From positions 1,789 to 7,592 of the forward strand of contig PFDS01000042.1 in assembly GCA_002772605.1 (NCBI GenBank): a stretch of DNA of 5,804 nt. Direction: 5' to 3'. The notes below the pieces were generated by a model. The model searched no databases and was not told the origin of the DNA. It saw only the letters and a program-made list of their open reading frames with translations. Below are positions 1-5,396 of the stretch, one piece after another. How positions within the stretch are numbered: position 1 is the first letter of the stretch; every line of letters begins with the position of its first letter. The DNA is from Candidatus Peregrinibacteria bacterium CG10_big_fil_rev_8_21_14_0_10_49_16 (GTDB lineage Bacteria; Patescibacteriota; Gracilibacteria; Peribacterales; Peribacteraceae). A program made the translations under genes and the position numbers.

Positions 1-1087
1 GCTGCTTGCCGTAGAAGTGAGCAAGTTCTTCCGTGTCTTCGAGGTTGAGGACAATTTTTCCTTTCAAGTACTCTTTCGCACGGTGCAGTTCTTCGTCGGT
101 GATGCCGTCTCTTGCGCAGACCATATACTCATTGATAATGAGTTTGATAGCTTCCTCCAGTCGTGACTGATCCACACCTGCACCAGTACTCAATGTACCT
201 GCATCAAGGTAGGAATCCGTTTCTGTAGAAATGTAGTAGCAGAGCCCTTTGGCTTCGCGGATATTGAGGAACATGCGTGAGCTCATGTTTCCTCCGAGGA
301 TGGTAGCAAGAAGTTTATTGGCGAAGTGCTCTTCTGAGAGAGCAGGAACACTCGGGACTCCAATAGTGACGTGTGATTGCTCTGTACTTTTATCACGAAG
401 AAATACCTTTGTTGTGTCGTAGGTGATAAACGGGGTGAATTCTGTCTTCTTGATACCACTAAGACTTCCGAAAAACTCACGGCTTAGTGCTGTTGCCTGT
501 GCCTCTGAAATTTTTCCTGCAAAGGTCACAACGGTGTTGTCCGGTGTGTAGAGTGCCTCTTTGTGCTTCTGGAAATCCTCCTGCTTCACGGACATAATGA
601 TCTTCTCCAGTCCGATCGTGTCCCACCCAAGTGGGTGATCACCAAGAATGAGTTCTTCGAAATCCCATGCCACACGGTACATCGGCGTATCCTGGTACAT
701 GCGTTCTTCTTCGATAATCACGCCACGTTCCTTATCAATCTCTGCAGAAGGAAAGCTGGCATGGAGCAGCATGTCGCTCAGGACGTCGCACGCGAGTGTG
801 GTTTGCTCTGCAGCCACTTTCACGTAGTACCCTGCATATTCTTTTGCAGTGAAGGCGTTAAACTCTCCGCCAATGCCGTCAATGGCCGCACTGACCTCTT
901 TCGTATTACAGTATTTTTTTCCACCTTTGAAGAACATGTGTTCCAAGAAATGGCTGATGCCCCGTTCTTCTTGTTTCTCGTAACGTGATCCTGCACCGAC
1001 AAAGACAAGCACCGTCACAGATGCAGTTCCTTCGAGAGGGGATGTGAGGATAGGAAGACCGGATTCGAGTTTTGACAGTGCATACAT
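1..1087 (-). CDS. M16 family zinc metallopeptidase (insulinase/processing-peptidase type), 3' end outside window
   Basis: 362 codons are readable from an ATG at 1087 to the left edge with no stop, so the C-terminus is missing. The inverted zinc motif HFLEH is at residues 46-50: H46 and H50 bind zinc and E49 is the catalytic base. The distal zinc ligand is probably E127 in VIIEEERM, which matches the HxxEH-X76-E spacing of the family. A second M16 signature, GGNMSSRMFLNIREAKGLCYY (265-285), is the conserved segment near the end of the second domain. M16B proteins usually run about 410-430 residues, so roughly 50-70 are missing. No signal peptide is visible, so it is probably cytoplasmic and likely degrades peptides. 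It starts 3 bp after the upstream membrane-protein stop and has no Shine-Dalgarno sequence, which suggests translational coupling. The family call is firm; the substrate is unknown. Confidence 0.95.
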   Translation of the reverse strand, partial: MYALSKLESGLPILTSPLEGTASVTVLVFVGAGSRYEKQEERGISHFLEHMFFKGGKKYCNTKEVSAAIDGIGGEFNAFTAKEYAGYYVKVAAEQTTLACDVLSDMLLHASFPSAEIDKERGVIIEEERMYQDTPMYRVAWDFEELILGDHPLGWDTIGLEKIIMSVKQEDFQKHKEALYTPDNTVVTFAGKISEAQATALSREFFGSLSGIKKTEFTPFITYDTTKVFLRDKSTEQSHVTIGVPSVPALSEEHFANKLLATILGGNMSSRMFLNIREAKGLCYYISTETDSYLDAGTLSTGAGVDQSRLEEAIKLIINEYMVCARDGITDEELHRAKEYLKGKIVLNLEDTEELAHFYGKQ

Positions 1088-1090
1088 GTG

Positions 1091-1387
1091 CTATATGAGG
1101 ATGGGCCAAAAGTTTAGCACTGTGAACAGAACAAAGAGAAGGAGTGCCGGTACGAATATGAAGAACACCAGAGAGAGTGAAGGCTTACTGGCAGATTGCA
1201 GACTGAGGTACAGGCTTGTACTTCCGTAGAGGAGTCCGGTAAGGAGCAGGGGGAGGTCGGTGATGGTCAGCCACCAGAGTGGCCACGGGGCATACAGTTC
1301 TTTTCGGAGGAGGAGGTATGCGCCAAAAACCGTAAGGCCGAGAAGGTAGAAGAGAATTGCCGATAGCTTCTGCAAAAACTCTGTCAC
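1091..1387 (-). CDS. Small three-helix membrane protein of unknown function
   Basis: This is a 98-residue hydrophobic protein starting at GTG 1387; the frame has no internal ATG. Three membrane segments can be drawn at about residues 9-27, 37-62 and 72-95, separated by short polar links (RKELYAP and SASKPS). D44 lies inside the second segment. There is no signal-peptide cleavage site and no family motif I recognise. A weak TAGGA about 8-12 bases before the GTG is the nearest thing to a ribosome binding site. The gene lies between rpmH, 37 bp upstream, and the M16 peptidase, 3 bp downstream, so co-transcription of all three is likely. In many bacteria the gene after rpmH is rnpA, but this product is too hydrophobic to be RnpA. 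A real gene is likely because of its operon fit and membrane-protein composition. Confidence 0.72.
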   Translation of the reverse strand: MTEFLQKLSAILFYLLGLTVFGAYLLLRKELYAPWPLWWLTITDLPLLLTGLLYGSTSLYLSLQSASKPSLSLVFFIFVPALLLFVLFTVLNFWPILI

Positions 1388-1395
1388 TCCCGCAT

Positions 1396-1430
1396 CCTAC
1401 AACCTAATCCCTATAACCTACAACCTACCT
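1396..1430. repeat. Five-unit 7-bp tandem repeat, consensus CCTAYAA
   Basis: Read on the plus strand the units are cctacaa (1396-1402), cctaatc (1403-1409), cctataa (1410-1416), cctacaa (1417-1423) and cctacct (1424-1430). Every unit starts with CCTA at an exact 7-base period. The last unit contains the rpmH stop codon, and the array fills most of the 37-bp gap before the 98-residue membrane protein. It could be a slippage-derived spacer or an RNA element in the rpmH transcript (GGTTGTAGGTTATAGG on the transcribed strand). No function can be assigned. Confidence 0.8.
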
Positions 1431-1565
1431 TCCCTTTTGTACAGTCAGCCTCTTTCTCCCTCTTCTTCTTCTCGCGTTCAGCACCTTGCGACCGTCTCTT
1501 GTCTTCATGCGAGACAAAAAACCGTGTTTTCTGAGCCGCCGACGCCATTTCAGTTTTCCTAGCAT
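1425..1565 (-). CDS. rpmH: Large ribosomal subunit protein bL34
   Basis: A 46-residue, very basic protein reads from ATG 1565 to TAG 1425-1427. The core RKHGFLSRM (12-20), then GRKVLNARRRRGRKRLTV (25-42), is the bL34 signature, so the gene is certain despite its size. bL34 is a small 23S rRNA-binding protein of the large subunit. The N-terminus MLGKLKWRRRL is unusual: the common (K)RTYQPS stretch is absent. The next upstream in-frame stop is a TAG nine codons before the ATG, with no alternative start between. No Shine-Dalgarno sequence precedes it. The expected neighbours dnaA and rnpA are not adjacent: upstream is a divergent lipoprotein gene and downstream is a membrane protein. The stop codon lies inside a 7-bp tandem repeat. 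Confidence 0.95.
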   Translation of the reverse strand: MLGKLKWRRRLRKHGFLSRMKTRDGRKVLNARRRRGRKRLTVQKGR

Positions 1566-1586
1566 GGTTAATGCGAAAGTAAAGTT

Positions 1587-1615
1587 AGGCTAGGGAAGAG
1601 CAGGTTTTTGGTCAA
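1587..1615 (-). promoter_or_regulatory. Candidate rpmH promoter
   Basis: On the minus strand TTGACC (1615-1610) is a 4-to-5-of-6 match to a sigma-70 -35 box. TAGCCT (1592-1587) lies 17 bp further on as a weak -10. Transcription would begin near 1580, about 15 bases before the rpmH ATG. The spacing is right but the -10 is poor. The 75-bp gap is shared with the divergent lipoprotein gene, whose own candidate -10 lies at its other end. Confidence 0.35.
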
Positions 1616-1633
1616 GCAATGAGAAGAATTTTG

Positions 1634-1642
1634 TGGTAGAAT
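1634..1642 (+). promoter_or_regulatory. Extended -10 promoter element overlapping the first ATG of the thioredoxin-DUF3179 gene
   Basis: TGGTAGAAT reads as TGn followed by TAGAAT, a good extended -10. Its last two bases are the AT of the ATG at 1641. No -35 box stands at the right distance, which extended -10 promoters can do without. Transcription would begin about seven bases beyond the hexamer, near 1649-1650, exactly where an in-frame GTG occurs at 1650. This points to a leaderless message that starts at that GTG rather than at the ATG. Confidence 0.4.
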
Positions 1643-3068
1643 GCCGGACGTGAAGTACATCCTTGTCTTCTGTGCAGTGCTGCTTTTATCCGGCTGCTCT
1701 CTCTTTTCTTCGGCAGAAGGAGGGGAAGTGCTGCAACTGAGCGGCAAGCCGGCGGCACTGAAGCAGTACATCGAAGGAAAGCCTGCGGTTATGAACTTTT
1801 GGGCGGCATGGTGTTCGTTTTGTAAAGAAGAGCTGCCTTTTTTCCAGAAGCTCCACGAAGAACACCCCGAGCTGCGTGTCGTTGGTATCAACCTGCAGGA
1901 GAAGCAGTCTACTGTAGAGCAGTACTGGAACGATGGCGGATACACGTTTCCAACGCTCCTGGATCCGCAGTCCAAGCTGAAGCAACAGTTCGATGTCTTT
2001 ACACAGCCAACAACATTTTTCATCGGTGCGAATGGAGAGGTTGTCTCCCGTAAAGACGGACCGTTGAATGCGCAGGAACTGGAAGAACGTGTGGAGGAAT
2101 TACTTCAGCATGTGCAGAAGGAAAAGGCCTCTGATGATGCAGGTTCGGTGGTAGAACGAGAACGAGGAGGAGTGCATACAGAAGTACAAACATCACCTGT
2201 GCCGCCGTTCTTGCGTTCATGGTATTCCGGTGATGTACCTCATACGGTTCCTCTCGACGAAATTCTCAGTGGCGGTCCGTCGAAAGACGGTATTCCGTCC
2301 ATTGACGATCCGCAATTTATTGCCGTAGAGGATGTCGACTTTCTTGACGATGACAGTCCGGGCGTACTGCTCAGTATCAATGGCGATACGCGGTTCTATC
2401 CGTTTGCGATTCTCAACTGGCATGAAATTGTCAATGACACCGTCGGAGGGAGACCTGTGGCGGTGACATACTGTCCGCTTTGCGTTACGGCAGTAACGTA
2501 CAGTCGCGATATCAGTGAAGGCGTGGTGGAATTTGGTGTGAGTGGTTTTCTCTACCAGAGTAACTTGCTGATGTATGACCGTGCCACAGATTCTCTCTGG
2601 AGCCAGATAACAGCCGATGCAGTTGTGGGTCCACTCACGGGAGAGAGGTTGGCGTTTGTGCGTAGTGATGTAGCACGGTGGGAATGGGTGAAAACACTGG
2701 CGCAACCGGTCAAGGTATTGAGCACAGATACCGGCTATTCGCGTGACTACCGACGAGATCCATACGAGGGGTACGAAGAGCGCAGTGACATTTTCTTTCC
2801 TGTGAGTGTGGAAGACGATCGCCTCCCTACAAAAGCAGTGGTCTACGGCATTGTGGTCAACGGCGTCGCGAAAGCATACCCGAAAGATCTGTTTCAGAAG
2901 ATAGAAATGCAGGACACAGTGGGAGGGGCGCTCATTTCCATTGTGTACGATGAGGCATCGCAGTCGGTACGTATGCGAAATGAGCAAACAGGCGAAGAGT
3001 TGATTCCGATTCCAGCGTTCTGGTTCTCCTGGGTAGCTGTCCATCCGGATACAAAACTGTATGAGTGA
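1641..3068 (+). CDS. Lipoprotein with thioredoxin-like (TlpA/ResA type) domain fused to DUF3179 domain
   Basis: 475 codons from ATG 1641. GTG 1650 is an attractive alternative start because it gives a classical signal peptide beginning (M)KYILVF and fits the promoter. The lipobox LSGC (16-19) predicts lipid attachment at C19 and an extracytoplasmic, membrane-anchored protein. Residues about 25-155 are thioredoxin-like: WAAWCSFC carries the redox pair C58/C61 and TQPTTFFI holds the cis-proline P123. A charged linker (156-190) leads to DUF3179 (about 195-472), recognised by DGIPSIDDPQF, YCPLC (C278/C281), SGFLYQSNLLMYDR, SLWSQ, DTGYSRDY and the closing FWFSWVAVHPDT. Apart from C19 the mature protein has only these four cysteines, in two CxxC pairs. 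Thioredoxin domains of this type reduce or exchange disulfides. DUF3179 has no established function. A redox or metal-handling relay between the two domains is inference. Confidence 0.93.
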   Translation: MPDVKYILVFCAVLLLSGCSLFSSAEGGEVLQLSGKPAALKQYIEGKPAVMNFWAAWCSFCKEELPFFQKLHEEHPELRVVGINLQEKQSTVEQYWNDGGYTFPTLLDPQSKLKQQFDVFTQPTTFFIGANGEVVSRKDGPLNAQELEERVEELLQHVQKEKASDDAGSVVERERGGVHTEVQTSPVPPFLRSWYSGDVPHTVPLDEILSGGPSKDGIPSIDDPQFIAVEDVDFLDDDSPGVLLSINGDTRFYPFAILNWHEIVNDTVGGRPVAVTYCPLCVTAVTYSRDISEGVVEFGVSGFLYQSNLLMYDRATDSLWSQITADAVVGPLTGERLAFVRSDVARWEWVKTLAQPVKVLSTDTGYSRDYRRDPYEGYEERSDIFFPVSVEDDRLPTKAVVYGIVVNGVAKAYPKDLFQKIEMQDTVGGALISIVYDEASQSVRMRNEQTGEELIPIPAFWFSWVAVHPDTKLYE

Positions 3069-3073
3069 ATGTC

Positions 3074-3109
3074 ATTTATGTAATAAATACAACATACGTA
3101 TGTTAATAT
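3074..3109 (+). promoter_or_regulatory. Promoter/operator region with two dyads before the tandem-repeat gene
   Basis: The 39-bp gap after the DUF3179 stop holds two dyads side by side: ATTTAT-gta-ATAAAT (3074-3088) and the perfect 14-bp palindrome AACATACGTATGTT (3091-3104). The palindrome overlaps an extended -10, TGTTAATAT (3101-3109), whose last bases are part of the ATG at 3108. A dimeric repressor on the palindrome would cover the -10. No -35 box is seen. No T-run follows either dyad, so they do not look like terminators. Confidence 0.45.
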
Positions 3110-3644
3110 GCTAGTCTTTTCTCTTGTGGAAGAGAAGAATGAAGAAGTAAAGTATCCAGTCATGAATGTGCAGAAAGTGCCGATGCCTGTGCAGAAAAAG
3201 CAAGCTGCTTCACAGAAAAAGAAGCGGAGTATCGTCGATCCGCTCGCATACTATCACGAGCACTACCCCAACCTCACGCGAGGGCAGTTGCAACGCAAGG
3301 ATCAGTCGCTGTACCAGAAGCTTCGCAGTGCTGGTTTACTGCAGAACATCCCATGTCGGGATACACGTTCTCTGCATGATCCGCTCGCATACTATCACGA
3401 GCACTACCCCAACCTCACGCGAGGGCAGTTGCAACGCAAGGATCAGTCGCTGTACCAACAGCTTCGCCGTCGTGATTTGTTACGGGAAGTGCCTGTGCAA
3501 AATAGCAGGATGCTTATGGATCCTCTGACGTACTATCACGAGCACTACCCCAACCTCACGCGTGGACAGTTGCGTCGTGAAGATCCGACGCTCTACCACA
3601 AGTTGTGGCGTAAGGGACTGTTAAGTGAAGTATCTTTACAGTAA
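3108..3644 (+). CDS. Small basic protein with three 47-residue tandem repeats, possibly nucleic-acid binding
   Basis: 178 codons from ATG 3108. Because the -10 element overlaps this ATG, the in-frame GTG 3126 or ATG 3162 (residue 19) may be the true start. A lysine-rich leader (KKQAASQKKKRS, about 30-41) precedes repeats at 44-90, 91-137 and 138-178, the last cut short by six residues. Each repeat begins DPLxYYHEHYPNLTRGQL and continues DxxLYxxLxxxxLL. The pattern of short helices ending in LYxxLxxxGLL resembles small repeats found next to homing-endonuclease or helix-turn-helix type domains, so DNA or RNA binding is plausible. That likeness is from memory and is not a firm family assignment. 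There is no signal peptide or membrane segment, so it is cytoplasmic. The gene overlaps the convergent PHP gene by 9 bp. Confidence 0.8.
   Translation: MLVFSLVEEKNEEVKYPVMNVQKVPMPVQKKQAASQKKKRSIVDPLAYYHEHYPNLTRGQLQRKDQSLYQKLRSAGLLQNIPCRDTRSLHDPLAYYHEHYPNLTRGQLQRKDQSLYQQLRRRDLLREVPVQNSRMLMDPLTYYHEHYPNLTRGQLRREDPTLYHKLWRKGLLSEVSLQ
3237..3641 (+). repeat. In-frame 141-bp tandem repeat, 2.9 copies, inside the repeat-protein gene
   Basis: Copies begin at 3237, 3378 and 3519, exactly 141 bp (47 codons) apart. Positions 3237-3316 and 3378-3457 are identical over 80 bp, synonymous sites included. After that the copies differ. Copy 3 keeps 32 bp identical to both others (3531-3562, matching 3249-3280) and is otherwise diverged. 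The pattern indicates recent duplication or gene conversion between copies 1 and 2, with copy 3 older. Since the unit is a multiple of three, loss or gain of a copy would keep the frame. Confidence 0.95.
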
Positions 3645-3646
3645 AG
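3634..3646. other. Dyad carrying both convergent stop codons
   Basis: CTTTAC-a-GTAAAG is a perfect 6+1+6 inverted repeat. The plus-strand TAA (3642-3644) of the repeat-protein gene lies in one arm. The minus-strand TAA (3638-3636) of the PHP gene lies in the other. The coding regions therefore overlap by 9 bp, tail to tail. The one-base centre cannot form an ordinary RNA loop and no T-run follows, so it is not a standard terminator. Confidence 0.6.
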
Positions 3647-4550
3647 GTCTTGGAACATTCTTCATGGCTGCCTTTGGGCGAATCCCCATACACCTTTCCG
3701 CCACTCGAAGACAAAATCTTACAATGGGAGAAAAACCGTTACGTACAATAACCTGCGTGCCCGTCTGCACTTTTTCCATTGTAGATGTTGGACGTAAGAC
3801 ATTGTTGTGAAACGACGTGTGAAGCGTTTTGAGAAAGCGATGCACAAGTGGCATGGGACCATTGACCAAGAGCACAAAGGGCATCTCGGTGTAGGTGCTG
3901 ACGTACTGCTTTTCATCGCGGTGGGTATCCCCCGTGGCGATGAAGGGAATCTTCCACTCCAGAGCAACGTGATTGGCTAGAGCGTTTTTTTGTTCAGATA
4001 GCAGAGCGTTCTCTTCCAGGAAAGCAAATGTGTGTGTGGATGCAAGAAGGGGTTGTTGTTCGTCTGGAGGAATGGTGGAGAGCCCGTCGACGGAACCGTA
4101 GTGTGGGTGCAGGATGAATGGTACGCGTTCACGAACAGCAGCAATGACTTCTGTCGCAGAGAGGTGAAGTGGCTGAAACAGTGGGTTGCGTTTTGCTCGG
4201 TACGGTCGAATGTCTTCGAAGAGGCGATGCATCTCTTTTTGTGTTCCCCAAGTGACAAAGTCAATTCCCTCTCGGGATGTAAGTTCCATGCCGGGGATGA
4301 GTCCGGGAAGCCACTTGTGACGCCAGGCAAACACATTGTGGTCGGTCACTGCGATGTTTGTGCAGTGTTTTTCTGCAAATTGTGACAACTCTTCCAACGA
4401 GTACTGTCCGTCGGAGTGCGTACTATGACTGTGAAGGTTTGCACGAATGCGCACGACACCGTCCTGGTCGCGACCCATGAAGAGCGCTTCTTCCTCGTCT
4501 GGCACGTGGAGCAGTTCCTGTTGCTGAAGTGGTTTGTTGTGTATGGTCAT
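3636..4550 (-). CDS. PHP-domain metal-dependent phosphoesterase
   Basis: 304 residues from ATG 4550. The PHP motifs are in order: NLHSHSTHSDG (H40, H42, D47), VTDHN (D70, H71), PGMELTS (E89), FILHPHYGS (H148, H150) and IATGDTHR (D208, H210). These residues form the usual two- or three-metal site for phosphoester hydrolysis. The domain covers about 36-232. The last 70 residues (RFLKTLHTSFH onward) are basic and less typical. There is no signal peptide or membrane segment, so a cytoplasmic enzyme is expected. Stand-alone PHP proteins of this size include nucleoside 3',5'-bisphosphate and RNA/DNA 5'-3' phosphoesterases (YciV/RnmAM-like) and histidinol phosphatases. The substrate cannot be told from sequence alone. 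The gene follows the HAD phosphatase by 18 bp with no Shine-Dalgarno sequence, and its 3' end overlaps the repeat-protein gene. Confidence 0.92.
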   Translation of the reverse strand: MTIHNKPLQQQELLHVPDEEEALFMGRDQDGVVRIRANLHSHSTHSDGQYSLEELSQFAEKHCTNIAVTDHNVFAWRHKWLPGLIPGMELTSREGIDFVTWGTQKEMHRLFEDIRPYRAKRNPLFQPLHLSATEVIAAVRERVPFILHPHYGSVDGLSTIPPDEQQPLLASTHTFAFLEENALLSEQKNALANHVALEWKIPFIATGDTHRDEKQYVSTYTEMPFVLLVNGPMPLVHRFLKTLHTSFHNNVLRPTSTMEKVQTGTQVIVRNGFSPIVRFCLRVAERCMGIRPKAAMKNVPRPLL

Positions 4551-4562
4551 AGCAAAGAAAAC

Positions 4563-4578
4563 GGCAGATCATTCTGCC
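4563..4578 (-). terminator. Terminator-like hairpin between HAD and PHP genes
   Basis: On the minus strand GGCAGA-atga-TCTGCC forms a perfect 6-bp stem with a 4-base loop and is followed by GTTTTCTTT, a U-rich tail. The HAD stop codon TGA lies across the loop and the first base of the 3' arm, and the PHP ATG follows 13 bases after the stem. The stem is short, so it may only attenuate read-through into the PHP gene or mark the end of a processed RNA. Confidence 0.4.
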
Positions 4579-5396
4579 CTCCAGAGCAGAGGGTGGAGAG
4601 TGTGCTCGAGTTGAGTACTCACTTCCAAGACTGCAGAATGCGGAGCGTGCTCCAGATCTTCGGGTGAATACACGAAAGAGTACCCTTCTTGCTGCAAACG
4701 TTTTCGCAGTCGTGTACGTCCACGTACGGCAATGCGTGTGCCGTGTGGGGGGACTCTTTGAAACAGGGGAAGGTCAGCGATGTCGTTCCCGGCGCAGCCG
4801 ATGACGGGTGTTTCTTGAGGAATATGGGCGTCCAGAATGCGTTTTTTGCCCGCTGCCGTGGCATTGAGGTGTTCTACTTCGCCCGTGTACCGCTCGTTTT
4901 CTACGGCGTATCTGCTGCCACAGACGGTAATATTGCTTGTATCAAGCTCTGTTTTCAGAGTCGCGATACATAAATCCGTTTGTTCCTGAGGTGAGCCGGT
5001 GACAATGAGAATTTGAATGTCTCGTTGTGTCAGGTGCCGTAAAAGCTCTACTGTGCCCCTAAACCATAGTTTTTCATGTTTGTGAATATGTTGAATGAAC
5101 GATTGATGGAGTTCGTTCATCTCTTCCACATGTCGACCTTCTAACAGGTTTGCAGCAGCATGATGGAGTCTTTCGGCCATATTGTGGCCCGAGAAGGCAA
5201 ACAGGTGTTTGAGAAGAGTGCGAATGCCACTTCCTTTGCGAAGAAGTGTCTTGATGAGGCTAAAATTTGTATGATTCATGAGGTCATTTGGCCTAAGAGT
5301 CTTATCCAAGTCGAAGAGGGCCAACGGTCGATTACTGTCGATCACAGGAGGCTGACTATAGCGTGCTTCATTTTCGCCTGCCATTTTCAGTTTCAC
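4569..5396 (-). CDS. HAD-superfamily phosphatase, SerB-like (subfamily IB type)
   Basis: 275 codons from GTG 5396. ATG 5384 (residue 5, MAGENEARYS) is an equally good start, and neither has a clear ribosome binding site. HAD motif I is LFDLDKTL (nucleophile D29, general acid D31), motif II is IVTGS (T133), motif III lysine is K184 or K185 in AGKKRIL, and motif IV is GCAGNDIADLPLF (D205, D208). About 100 mostly helical residues between motifs I and II form a C1-type cap, as in phosphoserine phosphatase and HAD-IB relatives. The tail IAVRGRTRLRKRLQQEGY also matches the IB style. It is expected to remove phosphate from a small metabolite in the cytoplasm through an aspartyl-phosphate. The substrate is unknown. 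It heads a likely two-gene unit with the PHP phosphoesterase and diverges from the SLH gene. Confidence 0.92.
   Translation of the reverse strand: MKLKMAGENEARYSQPPVIDSNRPLALFDLDKTLRPNDLMNHTNFSLIKTLLRKGSGIRTLLKHLFAFSGHNMAERLHHAAANLLEGRHVEEMNELHQSFIQHIHKHEKLWFRGTVELLRHLTQRDIQILIVTGSPQEQTDLCIATLKTELDTSNITVCGSRYAVENERYTGEVEHLNATAAGKKRILDAHIPQETPVIGCAGNDIADLPLFQRVPPHGTRIAVRGRTRLRKRLQQEGYSFVYSPEDLEHAPHSAVLEVSTQLEHTLHPLLWRAE

Noticed and set aside
563..988. 141-codon plus-strand open frame
   Set aside because: It is antisense to the M16 peptidase, which has full zinc-site motifs. The antisense product resembles no protein family.
1091..1387. The gene after rpmH as rnpA
   Set aside because: The product is three hydrophobic helices and lacks the basic RNR-type motif of RNase P protein.
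1384..1395. Minus-strand minicistron ATG CGG GAG TGA overlapping the GTG start of the 98-residue gene
   Set aside because: Three codons are too few to support as a leader peptide without conservation data.
1568..2023. 151-codon minus-strand open frame and a second 99-codon one at 1686-1985
   Set aside because: Both are antisense to the thioredoxin domain and have low-complexity Ser/Cys or basic composition.
2217..3044. 275-codon open frame on the minus strand
   Set aside because: It lies wholly antisense to the DUF3179 domain, is rich in His, Arg and Cys in no recognisable pattern, and shows no family motif.
3061..3114. 17-codon frame MSECHLCNKYNIRMLIC overlapping the DUF3179 stop
   Set aside because: It has a CxxC, but it is very short, has no ribosome binding site and lies across the operator-like palindrome. 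Chance is more likely.
3166..3528. 120-codon plus-strand frame that also shows an internal repeat
   Set aside because: The repeat is only the out-of-frame reading of the 141-bp DNA repeat. The in-frame product is the coherent one.
3237..3641. Possible CRISPR-like array
   Set aside because: The units are 141 bp long, coding and in frame, and lack short repeats with unique spacers.
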